Of a stretch of DNA of 64,000 nucleotides, positions 16,426-26,165 are shown in pieces. Source of the DNA: Marivirga aurantiaca (GTDB taxonomy: Bacteria; Bacteroidota; Bacteroidia; Cytophagales; Cyclobacteriaceae); assembly GCF_016679925.1 (NCBI RefSeq), contig NZ_JAEQBW010000007.1, forward strand, positions 62,001 to 126,000, written 5' to 3'. Below the pieces are notes generated by a model. That model was not told the origin of the DNA. It did not search any database and saw nothing but the letters and a program-made list of their open reading frames with translations. How positions within the stretch are numbered: the first letter of the stretch is position 1; every line of letters begins with the position of its first letter. The position numbers and the translations under genes were made by a program.

Positions 16426-17259
16426 TTATTTCAATTTTGATCCACATGAATAGCAATATTGAGCATTTTCCATGTGTTGGCTGGTGGCACAATTGGGACA
16501 GGATTTGCTCATCTTCATTAACCTTTGCTGATTCATTTCGGAAGTAACAATACCTGTAGGAACAGCAATAATGCCATAGCCTAATATCATTACAAGGGAG
16601 GCGATGGATTGGCCCAAGGGTGTAATTGGGGCTATATCGCCATAACCAACAGTGGTAAGGGTCACAATAGCCCAATAGATGCTTTTCGGGATATTAGTGA
16701 ATCCACTCTCAGGTGGCTCTACCAGGTACATTACAGCACCTAAAATGGATACCAGTATAAAAACAGTAGCCATAAAAATGATGATCTTGTTTTTACTAGC
16801 GATCATTGCTCTTGATAGCTGCGATGCCTCCCCAAGGTATTGGGTTAATTTGAAGATTCTGAAAATTCTTAACAAACGGAGACTTCTTATAATCATCATA
16901 GATTGAGCTCCCAGAAAAAATATTCCGATTAAAGAGGGTAAAATAGATAGTAAATCCACTATTCCAAAGAAGCTCTTGATGTAGTTTCGAGGCTTGGCTA
17001 CTATAACTATTCTTAATATATATTCAATTAAGAACAGTCCTGTAAAAATATATTCTAAAGTGAGGAATAAATCCCCGTATTTAGTTTTAAGAGAACTTAC
17101 CGTTTCCAGCACTACGGCTAATACGCTTAGTACTATCGCCAAAAGTAATCCTACATCAAAGAATTTACCCCAAAAAGTATCGGCTTCAAAAATAATTTGA
17201 AAGGCCTTCACTTTCCATTTAGCTGAGGTATTGGGTTTTTCATTATGGTAAGGTGCCAT
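16426..17259 (-). CDS. Voltage-gated potassium channel (ion transporter family) with C-terminal zinc ribbon
   Basis: The 277-aa protein has six transmembrane segments. The S4 voltage sensor carries charges every third residue (R125, R128, R131, R134, K137). The selectivity filter TVGYGD (203-208) is that of K+ channels. The cytosolic tail ends in a zinc ribbon with two CxxC knuckles: C254/C257 and C269/C272. It sits in the inner membrane. The zinc ribbon could be a structural cap or a redox- or metal-sensitive gate; this is inference. A single gene with its own upstream region. Confidence 0.9.
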   Translation of the reverse strand: MAPYHNEKPNTSAKWKVKAFQIIFEADTFWGKFFDVGLLLAIVLSVLAVVLETVSSLKTKYGDLFLTLEYIFTGLFLIEYILRIVIVAKPRNYIKSFFGIVDLLSILPSLIGIFFLGAQSMMIIRSLRLLRIFRIFKLTQYLGEASQLSRAMIASKNKIIIFMATVFILVSILGAVMYLVEPPESGFTNIPKSIYWAIVTLTTVGYGDIAPITPLGQSIASLVMILGYGIIAVPTGIVTSEMNQQRLMKMSKSCPNCATSQHMENAQYCYSCGSKLK

Positions 17260-17530
17260 TAAATTTGTGCTTTTATTTTTATGTGGAAAGAGAGCATCTC
17301 ATTTAAATTTATGGAAAGATTAACACCTTCCCAACAAAAGTATAATTCAATTATTGGATAGTGTACTTCAAATTTATTAATAAATATATTATTGCTTATC
17401 CTCAATTTTCAAGAATTACTGAAATATATTCTTGTAATGACATTCTTGCTTTTGTTTTCGTTTAACTTCTCTATCAATTTGACTTCATCAAATTAAGCAG
17501 AAATATAAATTATTTCATTAAATTGAATAG

Positions 17531-19573
17531 ATGTCTTACCCAATTAAAAATAATGTGAAAAAGATCCTATTCATTGTATGCTTGTGGTTGGTTTTTAATA
17601 GTATTTTTCTAAAAGCACAAAATATCAATGAGTATGGTACTCCCCGACAAACGATTAAATACGGTATAGATAATGCTTATGAACCATACGAGTTTGTTGA
17701 TAAAGTGGGTATACCCAAAGGTTTTAATGTTGATTTAATTAAAGCTATTGCCAAAGAATTAGAACTTGAAGTAGAGGTATATCCTGATATTTGGAGGAAT
17801 ACGCGAATGAAGTTGGAGTCCACAGGGGAGTTGAATGTGGCCGCTTATTTTAAATCTGCAGAGAGAGAAGATAAAGTAAGATATAGCAATCCCATTAGTT
17901 TAATTTATTATTCGATTTTCACCCATGCTGATAAGGAGCCCATAGAGGATTTATTTAGTTTGTCAGGTAAAAAAGTGGCCATTCAGGAGCTTACTATTGT
18001 TGAAGATTATTTCAATCAGTTAGATTTTCTGGAAGTAGGAGATATTCAGAAATATCAATCTGAGCCGGAAGCCATTGAAGCTGTGATAGCCGGGAAAGCT
18101 GATTGTGCAATCACTACCTTTATTACCACCAATTATAAAATGAACCTGGAGAATATTAGTTCCATACAATCTTCCAGTGATCCTGTTTTTATAACAGAAT
18201 ATTGCTACGTAGTCAACAAGCAAGATTCAGCATTGCTGGACTCTTTGAATTGGGGTTTAAGATTGGTTAAAGCATCCGGAGAGTATGATCAGATTTATCA
18301 AAAGTGGCTGGTGCCCAAGTTAAGTTGGTGGGAGCAAAATAAATTATATGTTATAATGGGGCTGTCCCTGGCACTTATAGCTTTATTTTTTATTGGCTTA
18401 TATATTATTCTGCTTAGAAAACAGGTAAAGAAGAAAACAAGGATTATTGTGAGCGAGGTGGAAAACAGGTTGTCAGCTGAAAGGGAATTGAATGAAAGTG
18501 AATTATTACGGAAGAAAATCGAAGTGTTTTCATCTGTGATGTTGGTTGAGTTGGACCTTGATCACAAAATAGTGAAAGCCCCCAAATTATTTTATTCTTT
18601 ATTGGGCTTTCAGAATGATACCCTGATAGATACTTCGATCCACCAGCTAATGAGTAAAGAATCCAGGGACAAAGATCTTGCAATAAAGGAAGATTTATTA
18701 AAAAGGGAGTTCAACTTTTTGGATACTGAGATTGAGCTGACAGGTCATTTAAACCAGAAAATATGGATGGAATGTAGTACATCAGTACTTTTTGATACTT
18801 CTTCAAAACCTATAGGTTTTCTTCAGTTTATGCTTAACGTGACACCACTAAAAAAAGCCAATATTAATTTGAAGGATATGAATGCAGAATTGGCCAACTT
18901 TATGTATAAAACCTCGCATGATATCAGAGGACCAATAGCCAATATTTTAGGATTGAGCGAATTAGGTAAAATGACTACAAAAGATAAAGAACTTTTAAAT
19001 TATTTTCAACTGATTGAGCAAATTACCCGAAGATTGGAACATGTTTTTGATGATTTTAAAGAGGTGAGTTTTGTACTTCATGGCACTCTAAATATTACTA
19101 CTTTTGATATAAAGGAGTTGATTGACGAAGTACTTGAAACTGTTTTCAGAAAAAGGAACAAGGATATTCAGCGAGCCAAATTGAAGGTAAATATCAATTT
19201 GGATTCAACATTTATTAGCACGGATAGGCTTTTGTTGAAAAGGTTAATATTTCAGGTGGCAGAAAATGCTTTTGAGCATAATAATTATTACAATACGCAT
19301 TTGGAAATTACTTTTGAAAAAGCGAATAATCAATTTTATAGAATTGTTTTTAAGGACGATGGTATTGGCATACCTGAAGATATGCATGAGAAGGTGTTTG
19401 AAGTGTTCTTCAAAGGGAAAAGGAGCGATATTAATATTGGAATGGGACTTTATATTTCCAGAAAAGTGATGAACAGGCTAGGGGGCGAGCTATATTTGGA
19501 AAGCCACCCGAACGAAGGAACCCGTATTGAAGTGCTCTTGCCCGTGCAAGTAGATGAATTGGTCTATAATTGA
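17531..19573 (+). CDS. Sensor histidine kinase with periplasmic solute-binding (SBP_bac_3) domain and PAS
   Basis: The 680-aa protein has a signal peptide, then an amino-acid-binding-protein-like domain (about 38-260, with DNAYEPYEFVD, GFNVDLIKAIAKELELEVEV and a sub-domain hinge). A membrane helix (about 273-295), a PAS-like region (about 345-440) and a histidine kinase core follow. His463 in SHDIRGP is the likely phosphorylation site, and the ATPase domain shows NAFEHN, DDGIGIP and GMGLYISR. It should sense a small molecule in the periplasm. No response regulator is next to it; the neighbouring gene is another kinase in convergent orientation, 38 nt away. Confidence 0.9.
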   Translation: MSYPIKNNVKKILFIVCLWLVFNSIFLKAQNINEYGTPRQTIKYGIDNAYEPYEFVDKVGIPKGFNVDLIKAIAKELELEVEVYPDIWRNTRMKLESTGELNVAAYFKSAEREDKVRYSNPISLIYYSIFTHADKEPIEDLFSLSGKKVAIQELTIVEDYFNQLDFLEVGDIQKYQSEPEAIEAVIAGKADCAITTFITTNYKMNLENISSIQSSSDPVFITEYCYVVNKQDSALLDSLNWGLRLVKASGEYDQIYQKWLVPKLSWWEQNKLYVIMGLSLALIALFFIGLYIILLRKQVKKKTRIIVSEVENRLSAERELNESELLRKKIEVFSSVMLVELDLDHKIVKAPKLFYSLLGFQNDTLIDTSIHQLMSKESRDKDLAIKEDLLKREFNFLDTEIELTGHLNQKIWMECSTSVLFDTSSKPIGFLQFMLNVTPLKKANINLKDMNAELANFMYKTSHDIRGPIANILGLSELGKMTTKDKELLNYFQLIEQITRRLEHVFDDFKEVSFVLHGTLNITTFDIKELIDEVLETVFRKRNKDIQRAKLKVNINLDSTFISTDRLLLKRLIFQVAENAFEHNNYYNTHLEITFEKANNQFYRIVFKDDGIGIPEDMHEKVFEVFFKGKRSDINIGMGLYISRKVMNRLGGELYLESHPNEGTRIEVLLPVQVDELVYN

Positions 19574-19611
19574 GATTCACTAATTGAAGAAACAGTATTT
19601 CGTTTTTTAAT

Positions 19612-21609
19612 CTAGTTTTTTGGTAAGGAGAAATGAAAAACAGAACCTTTCCCTTCTTCACTTTTTACCCAAATTTCTCCTCCATTTTTCTCCACGAATT
19701 CCTTGCATAAAATCAGTCCCAGACCTGTGCCTTTCTCCTTTGCTGTTCCCTGGGTAGAATGCTTTGTATCCAGTCTGAAAATCTTTTCCACAACTTCCGG
19801 AGGCATTCCCACACCATTGTCGGACACGCTTACAACCCATTGATTGGTTTTTTCTGTAATTGAAAGATGAATCTGCCCCCCTTCAGGAGTAAATTTAATG
19901 GCATTGGAAAGTAAGTTTCTTATGACGGTATTAATGGAATTTTCATGGGCCTTAACTGCAACCGGTTCTGTGGTTTTTACCGCAACGGTTATTTTTTTAT
20001 TTTCGGCCTGTTGCTTTAACAATAATGCATTTTTATTTAACAACTCCGTTAAGTCAAACAGTTCGGAATTAAATTCTATATTACCTGTTTGTGAACGTGA
20101 CCACTCCAGTAGGTTTTCCAATAAAGCAAATAGGTTTTTAAGTGATTTATCCAAATCAGTGGCCAGCATTTGAATTTCTTCCTTGCTAAGGCTTTCAGTG
20201 TGATGCATTAGCAAACTTGAGAAAGAAGTGAGAGAATTTAAAGGGCCTTTCAAGTCATGCCCAATAATAGAGAAAAATTTATCTTTTGTAGCATTCAGTT
20301 CTTGTAGCTGTTCATTTTGTTCACGCACTTTTGTATTGGCAATGGCCAGCCGTTTATTGTTTCTTTTTTGCAGTAAGAAAAATGAGAGTATAAGCACCAG
20401 GATTACCAGTGCCAGTATAAATAAAATCACTATAAAATTCTTTGATCTCTTTTGTTCCTCTAATTCAAACTCTTTCTGGATTCTGTTAAACTCGAGTACA
20501 TCAATCGTACTCTGTTTTTGATTAACCAAATAACGGTTTTGCATTTTCAGAATGGAACGATCCTCCTTTTCCTTTTGCATAAAATCTTCCAATGCCATAA
20601 ACAATTCCTGATACTCCAAAGCTTTTTGATACTCTCCCATAGCTTTATAAGTTTTGCTTAAGAGCTGGTATGTGTTTTTTATTAATTCCTGATTTTGTGA
20701 TGTCTGAGATTTATTGAGGGCTATTTGTAGATTACCAAGTGCTTTTACCGGCTGTTTGTTGTCCAGGTACAATTCGGCTACAGAATTGTAGGTGGCAGCG
20801 GTTCCGGCAGAATTGGAAGCTATTTCTTTCCAAATATTCAATGATACCTTGAAATTATCCATCGCTCTTTCTTTTTCGCCCTGAAGCACATATAAACGCC
20901 CAATGGCATGTAAGGAGTGTGCTTCATTTTCCTTGTCATTAATCCGTCTTTGAATTGATAGGGCATTCTTAAGAGAATTCAAAGCACTTTCATAGTCTTT
21001 GTTCAATTGTTCCAGAAGAGCAATTTTCATCCAGGTTTTGGCCTCCAGCTCAGGATAGCGAACATTTTGGGCATATTTTAAGATGTCCTGATATTGATTA
21101 AAGGCCTTATCGGTTGCATTCATACTGGTATAAACTTCTCCAAGGTTCTGCTTGAGTATTATTTGCAAATTCTCCGATTTGTTTTTTCTATTAAGCTGGA
21201 TAGCCTGCTCCAGGAATTCTGCGCTGCTGAAGTAATCATCTACTTCCTGAAAAACAATTGAAAGTCCGAAATAGGTGAACATGAGATCATCTTCCTGCTT
21301 TGAAATTTCATCCAGGTTGAGGGCTTCCATTAAATAGCCCATTGCAGCTTCCAGGTCTTTGGTTTTGTATAAGTGGATAAAAGCTAGTTCTTTCAGGAAA
21401 CGACTAATTAAGTCATTGCGGTTAAGGTCGCGTGCATCGTACAAAAGCACTTCCTTTTCATTCAGTAATGCTTCAGTTTCCTTTTGCTCAATTTCCAATT
21501 CCAAAGCCTGATACCATTCAATATCCACGGATGCAGCGAGAATATGGCCTGAGGTAAAAGGCAATAAAAGGCATAAAAGCAATAAAAACTTGTGACGTCT
21601 GTTATTCAT
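19612..21609 (-). CDS. TPR-containing sensor histidine kinase
   Basis: I place the start at the ATG 21609 (MNNRRHKF), because the region upstream would put 22 odd residues before the signal peptide. The 665-aa product has a signal peptide, a long array of tetratricopeptide repeats (about 40-350) on the periplasmic side and a membrane helix (IVILFILALVILVLIL). A kinase core with His451 in GHDLKGPLNSL and ATPase motifs NLLSNAIKFT, DNGVGMP and KGTGLGL follows. TPR-fused kinases are frequent in Bacteroidota. No response regulator is adjacent. Confidence 0.9.
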   Translation of the reverse strand: MNNRRHKFLLLLCLLLPFTSGHILAASVDIEWYQALELEIEQKETEALLNEKEVLLYDARDLNRNDLISRFLKELAFIHLYKTKDLEAAMGYLMEALNLDEISKQEDDLMFTYFGLSIVFQEVDDYFSSAEFLEQAIQLNRKNKSENLQIILKQNLGEVYTSMNATDKAFNQYQDILKYAQNVRYPELEAKTWMKIALLEQLNKDYESALNSLKNALSIQRRINDKENEAHSLHAIGRLYVLQGEKERAMDNFKVSLNIWKEIASNSAGTAATYNSVAELYLDNKQPVKALGNLQIALNKSQTSQNQELIKNTYQLLSKTYKAMGEYQKALEYQELFMALEDFMQKEKEDRSILKMQNRYLVNQKQSTIDVLEFNRIQKEFELEEQKRSKNFIVILFILALVILVLILSFFLLQKRNNKRLAIANTKVREQNEQLQELNATKDKFFSIIGHDLKGPLNSLTSFSSLLMHHTESLSKEEIQMLATDLDKSLKNLFALLENLLEWSRSQTGNIEFNSELFDLTELLNKNALLLKQQAENKKITVAVKTTEPVAVKAHENSINTVIRNLLSNAIKFTPEGGQIHLSITEKTNQWVVSVSDNGVGMPPEVVEKIFRLDTKHSTQGTAKEKGTGLGLILCKEFVEKNGGEIWVKSEEGKGSVFHFSLPKN

Positions 21610-21776
21610 AAATTGTATGCAAAATAAATAAAAATAACACGGCAAACGAGGAATTAAAAATGGAATTGTAAACATAACCTCACATGAGGTAATAGCAATA
21701 CTTTATATTTATAGTAATGCTCTTTTTATGCAGGAAAAATCCAAAGAATAGATTTCACTCCAGGACAATTAAATAT

Positions 21777-22667
21777 TTAGGGTAGGTTGATGCCTTTTGA
21801 GGCAGTATATAGTTCATACCAATCCTCACTATCTAATTTTATTTCCTTAATTGCCAACGCTTCCTTTACTCTTTCAATTTTGGAAGTTCCCAGAACAGGT
21901 ACGATGCCCGCAGGATGTCTTTTTAACCAGGCTAAAAATAATTGGGCTGTGTTAATACCATATTTATTGGCGATTTTATCTAAAGTGGTTTGTAATATAC
22001 TTTCTTTTTCTGAGGTAGGAGGAAGCAATGATTTACTAACTCCCAGCGGAGACCATGCCGTGGGTGTTATCCCTTGTTGCAATAATTGATCAAGAGTGCC
22101 ATCTTCCAATGCTTGCAGGTGATTGAGAGAAACTTCAATTTGGTTCGTAACTAATGGAAAAGAACTATTGATTAAATTAAATTGCGAAGCCGAAAAATTT
22201 GATACACCAAAATATTTCACTTTACCGGCTAGCTGCAATTCTCCAAAGGTTTCAGCCAACTCAAGTGGATTCATTAAAAAGTCAGGTCTGTGTATTAATA
22301 GTACATCGAGATAGTCTGTCGAGAGTGCTGCTAGAGAATTCTCGACTGATTGGATAATATGTTTTCTGCTGCTATCGTAAGACTTCAATTTATTGTTAGG
22401 TCTGTTATCAGCAGCTTGCCTGATACCACATTTAGTGGTAATCTGCATTTTTTGTCTTAATGATGACTTGTTTTTTAATACTTTGCCGAAATCTTCTTCA
22501 GTGGTATAGTTCCCATAAATATCAGCATGGTCAAAATCCTTCAATCCCAGTTGTAAACATTCCTCAATAAAAGCTTGCCATTGAGAAGTTGAAAAATTTA
22601 GTCCCCATTTGCCCAGGCGCATGGTGCCAATTAGATATGGGGATAATTTGATTTCCGGCTTTTGCAT
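21777..22667 (-). CDS. Aldo/keto reductase (YdhF-like)
   Basis: The 296-aa TIM-barrel oxidoreductase shows the catalytic tetrad of aldo/keto reductases: D46 and Y51 (FDHADIYG), K79 (ITTKCG) and H126 (LLIHRPD). The cofactor end, VLGTSKIERVKEA, is typical of NADPH-binding members. The substrate is unknown. It is a single gene, divergent from the AsmA-like gene. Confidence 0.9.
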   Translation of the reverse strand: MQKPEIKLSPYLIGTMRLGKWGLNFSTSQWQAFIEECLQLGLKDFDHADIYGNYTTEEDFGKVLKNKSSLRQKMQITTKCGIRQAADNRPNNKLKSYDSSRKHIIQSVENSLAALSTDYLDVLLIHRPDFLMNPLELAETFGELQLAGKVKYFGVSNFSASQFNLINSSFPLVTNQIEVSLNHLQALEDGTLDQLLQQGITPTAWSPLGVSKSLLPPTSEKESILQTTLDKIANKYGINTAQLFLAWLKRHPAGIVPVLGTSKIERVKEALAIKEIKLDSEDWYELYTASKGINLP

Positions 22668-22990
22668 TTTAAATAAATTAAAGCCTAAATAAAGCGAATT
22701 AATCTAAATGGGAAAAGGGATTAATGAATTATGGGAAATATCAATTTATTTGGATAATGAAAACAGCAATAAAATGATGGGCTATTTTTTTATGAAAGCA
22801 AGTTTAAAAAACACTTGGGCTGAAAATGTTTATTTGCAATTATAGGTGTTTTTTATCATCAGAGAGTTTACTTTACTTACTCTAACTTCTACTAAAGTAT
22901 TTTCGCTATTTAATTACTAATGTCGTAATTTTTACGTATTATTAAGGTAGGGCTAATAAATACTTTAGTACCTGTATCTAGTGCAACTTT
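22668..22990. other. Intergenic region between divergent aldo/keto reductase and AsmA-like genes
   Basis: These 323 nt of AT-rich sequence have no ORF with coding character, no hairpin terminator and no repeat. They must hold the promoters of both divergent genes, but I could not find a clear TTTG/TAnnTTTG pair on either strand. Confidence 0.5.
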
Positions 22991-24676
22991 ATGAACAACA
23001 AAACCCAATGGTTTTTAGGAATATTATTCGGCTTTATATTGCTCATTTTTTTATCATGGCAGTTGGTCAAGAATCTGAAAATCAAAAAGTATGTAGAAAA
23101 TACCATTCAATCCGAGCTTAATAAATTTTGGCCTGAGCGTATAGATTTCGAAATAGATAAAATCAATTTTAATTTCTTTAGTAAAAAAGCCAGCGTTTCA
23201 GACATTAATTTTCTGATCCTGGACGGACAGGAAGGAGATTCTCTGGCAAGTGTATCGATTGGTAAAATTACAGTCGATTGGGAGAGTTACAAGAATTTTT
23301 TTTCTAATGATACCATTAAAATCATATCTGTTAATTTAGATCGAGTGGTATCAAATGGGCCCTTTGATTTTGAAAAACTAAATACCCAAACATCTGATAC
23401 AACAAAAAGTGGATCCAAGTTTAAAATACAAGTCAACGAAATCACTATTTCCAATAGTGAAATGCGCTTTTATGAGCAAAAACCTGAACAAAAAGGACAA
23501 TTGTTTACTAAATATAAAGTGCATGTAAAAGATGTATTTTATGATAATGAAAAAGATTTCAAGCCTTTGGAAAAAGGAATAGGAGAGGCCTATGTTTATT
23601 TAGATGAAACAGATTATTATCTTCCTGATGGCTTTCACCGACTTCAAATTGCAGAATCCAATTTTGAACCTTTATCTGGGAAACTAACAATAAAGAATGT
23701 TTTATTTCAACCCATCTACGACTGGGTAAAATTTGCATCTCTTAAAGAGGTTCTGTCTAATCACATTACATTTAAAGCAGATAGTATTAGCCTAAAAGGA
23801 ATGGATATTTCTTTGGAGAAATCGTTTCTAGGAGAAGAGATCAGGGTTTATCAGCCTAGTCTCACTGTTATGAGAGACAAAAACTATATACTGCCTGATG
23901 ATCGTTTTGTACCCATTTTTGTAGATAAAATTGAGCAGATGGAGATGCCTGTCTTTATAAGAAAGGTGTTGGTGGAAAATATGTATTTAGAGTACGTAGA
24001 AAAGCCGGATGGTAAGCAGAAGACGGGAAAAATTTATTTTACTGAATTAAATGGTACTATTGATAACATCACCAATATAGCAGATAGCGTTACAAAACTG
24101 GAAGCTTCATTGAATATTAATGCATCGACCAAAGTATTTGGACAAGGATTGCTTACTGCCGAAATCACTTATGGTTTGCAAACAAAGAATGGAGCTTTTG
24201 GTGCAAAGGGATCGTTGAAAACTATGGGATTAATTCATTTTAATGAGTTTCTTGATGATGTTTTTCCTGTAAAAATAAAGGAGGGACAAGCAGATGTGGT
24301 TTACTTCAACTTTGGAGGCACCAGGACACAATCATCTGGTGAAATGCGGTTTAAGTACTCCAACCTTAAAATAGAAGTAGATACCAAGGATAAAGAAAAC
24401 AATTTACAAGACAACGCACTCTCATTTCTGGCCAATATAGCTTTGGCTCAAAATAATCCAAGGCCCAATGGTAAGTTCAGGGTAGGTAAAATTGAATTTG
24501 AGCGCGATACCAGGAAATCTATGTTTAATTTTTGGGCGGCCAGTGTAGTATCAGGTTTTAAATCTACCCTGGGAGCAACACCTCCTGCAGCTATAGAAAA
24601 AGAGTTTACGGAAAAGGAAGATGAAAATTTTTGGCAGAAACTAGGTTTTGGTAAAAACAAAGATCAAAAGCAGTAA
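22991..24676 (+). CDS. AsmA-like envelope protein, membrane-anchored
   Basis: The 561-aa protein has one N-terminal membrane helix (about 8-28) followed by a long beta-rich region of the AsmA/DUF748 style, with amphipathic strands (IDFEIDKINFNFFSKKASVSDIN-like) and no catalytic motif. Such proteins form elongated hydrophobic grooves between the membranes and are linked to phospholipid traffic. It is a medium-length member. A much larger relative (TamB) is at 58434. It ends in a charged tail and stops 2 nt before the convergent LytTR gene. Confidence 0.72.
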   Translation: MNNKTQWFLGILFGFILLIFLSWQLVKNLKIKKYVENTIQSELNKFWPERIDFEIDKINFNFFSKKASVSDINFLILDGQEGDSLASVSIGKITVDWESYKNFFSNDTIKIISVNLDRVVSNGPFDFEKLNTQTSDTTKSGSKFKIQVNEITISNSEMRFYEQKPEQKGQLFTKYKVHVKDVFYDNEKDFKPLEKGIGEAYVYLDETDYYLPDGFHRLQIAESNFEPLSGKLTIKNVLFQPIYDWVKFASLKEVLSNHITFKADSISLKGMDISLEKSFLGEEIRVYQPSLTVMRDKNYILPDDRFVPIFVDKIEQMEMPVFIRKVLVENMYLEYVEKPDGKQKTGKIYFTELNGTIDNITNIADSVTKLEASLNINASTKVFGQGLLTAEITYGLQTKNGAFGAKGSLKTMGLIHFNEFLDDVFPVKIKEGQADVVYFNFGGTRTQSSGEMRFKYSNLKIEVDTKDKENNLQDNALSFLANIALAQNNPRPNGKFRVGKIEFERDTRKSMFNFWAASVVSGFKSTLGATPPAAIEKEFTEKEDENFWQKLGFGKNKDQKQ

Positions 24677-24678
24677 AG

Positions 24679-25449
24679 CTATATGGATTTATTCCTTGCT
24701 ATGGCCTCAAACAGAGAGACTATACTTTCCTTTTTGCTTTGACTGATGGGCAAGGCCTTTCCGTTTTCCATCAGTACACTTCCCCCATCATTTTTTAGAT
24801 ATTTTTTCATGTAATTCGGATTGATAAGGTATGATTGATGAATTCTAATGAAATAGTACTTTTTAAGGGTGTTTTCCACATCTTTAAGCGTTTTGCTGAA
24901 CAATAGCTTTTCACCATCCGATAAAAACAATAAACTGTAATTGTTTTGGCTTTGGGCATAAACTATATCTTCAACCTTAATGAATTCCAAACCTTCGCTA
25001 ACCGGAACAGCAATTTTTGCACTAATGATTTTATCTTTCTTTAGAAGATCAATAAAGTGCGAAAGACCTTGTTCTGGTTCATTTGCTTTGACAGGCTTTT
25101 TTGATTTAAATTTATCCAAAAGTAATTGCAGGTCATCTTCCCCTATGGGCTTCATCAAATAATCAAAAGCCTTATATTTAAAAGCTTTTAATGCATATTG
25201 ACTGTAGGCCGTAGTAAAAACCACCTCGAAATGAATATCTTCCAGTTGATCTAAAAGCTCAAACCCGTTAAGCCGTGGCATTTCCACGTCTAAAAACAAA
25301 ATATCAATATCCACACGCTTAATTACTTCGAGAGCATCATCCACACGGGAAGCTTTAAAAGCTACTTCTACGTGAGGATTCAGCTTTTTTAAGCTCATAA
25401 TGAGACTTTCAATGCAGTGTATTTCATCATCAATGATACCGACTTTCAT
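24679..25449 (-). CDS. LytTR-family response regulator
   Basis: The 256-aa protein has a receiver domain (phospho-acceptor Asp54 in LFLDVEMP, and KAFDYLMKPIG) and a C-terminal LytTR DNA-binding domain (about 147-250, with YAQSQNNYSLLFL and FIRIHQSYLIN). It is likely the partner of the LytS-type kinase at 26166-28343, transcribed from the same strand, with only a small oppositely oriented gene between them. Its targets are unknown. Confidence 0.92.
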   Translation of the reverse strand: MKVGIIDDEIHCIESLIMSLKKLNPHVEVAFKASRVDDALEVIKRVDIDILFLDVEMPRLNGFELLDQLEDIHFEVVFTTAYSQYALKAFKYKAFDYLMKPIGEDDLQLLLDKFKSKKPVKANEPEQGLSHFIDLLKKDKIISAKIAVPVSEGLEFIKVEDIVYAQSQNNYSLLFLSDGEKLLFSKTLKDVENTLKKYYFIRIHQSYLINPNYMKKYLKNDGGSVLMENGKALPISQSKKESIVSLFEAIARNKSI

Positions 25450-25759
25450 TTGTATAAGTTTATTTCATGTAATCTTTTAATTACGGTTTTGTTTTAAACC
25501 CCTGTGGTAGTTTTTAACGGAAGATAAAGAAAACGCTTTTCAATGAGTATTCATGGGCATTTCTCCTGTATTTATCGGACTTGGGTGATAATTGTGAAAA
25601 AATAGCTCATTTTTCTTCAATCAGTACAATTATAGGTGATAAGGCTTATAAACTAACTAACTGCTTGCTCACAGTAATTCCCTGTTTCTTAGTCTATTCT
25701 TTGTATATATCTTCGATTAATGATGTATAAAATCAACAAGAAACTAAATATCAGTATCT
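25450..25759. other. Intergenic region between the LytTR gene and the small secreted-protein gene
   Basis: These 310 nt hold the presumed promoters of the divergent LytTR and 105-aa genes. I see no RNA-like fold, repeat or coding stretch. Confidence 0.4.
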
Positions 25760-26077
25760 ATGAAAAAGATTGTAAAACAAATGGTTTATCTAAGTATAGC
25801 AACACTGATTTTATCTTCTTTTACTAAGGATGATTTATCGTTTAAAGCTAATGATTCTAATGTTTCAAGCGAAATTATAATTGATCAAAATGTTAAATAT
25901 CAATTGGCCGTTGAGAATTTAAATCTGCTAACTAATAATAGAGATAAAGCTTACATGAAAGTTGATAGGGGAGAGACCGGTCAATCTTCTTATATATACA
26001 ATACAACTAAAAGAAAGGCAGGAAGGAAGAGTAGATCCCAAAATGCTTCATTGTACAAAATTTATGCATTGGATTGA
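25760..26077 (+). CDS. Small exported protein of unknown function
   Basis: A 105-aa ORF with a plausible signal peptide (MKKIVKQMVYLSIATLILSS, about residues 1-21) and a polar remainder rich in Asn, Ser and Lys. The C-terminus is basic (KRKAGRKSRSQ). No family is recognised. It lies on the opposite strand between a LytTR regulator and a LytS-type kinase, so it could be a ligand or a target of that pair, which is only positional inference. Coding status is likely but not certain. Confidence 0.5.
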   Translation: MKKIVKQMVYLSIATLILSSFTKDDLSFKANDSNVSSEIIIDQNVKYQLAVENLNLLTNNRDKAYMKVDRGETGQSSYIYNTTKRKAGRKSRSQNASLYKIYALD

Positions 26078-26165
26078 TTATAATAGGGAGTGTTGGTTGG
26101 GAGAAGAGATTGATTATTCAATTCTCAACTCCTAACTTTTTACTTTTTACCTTCCTCAAAAAAGC

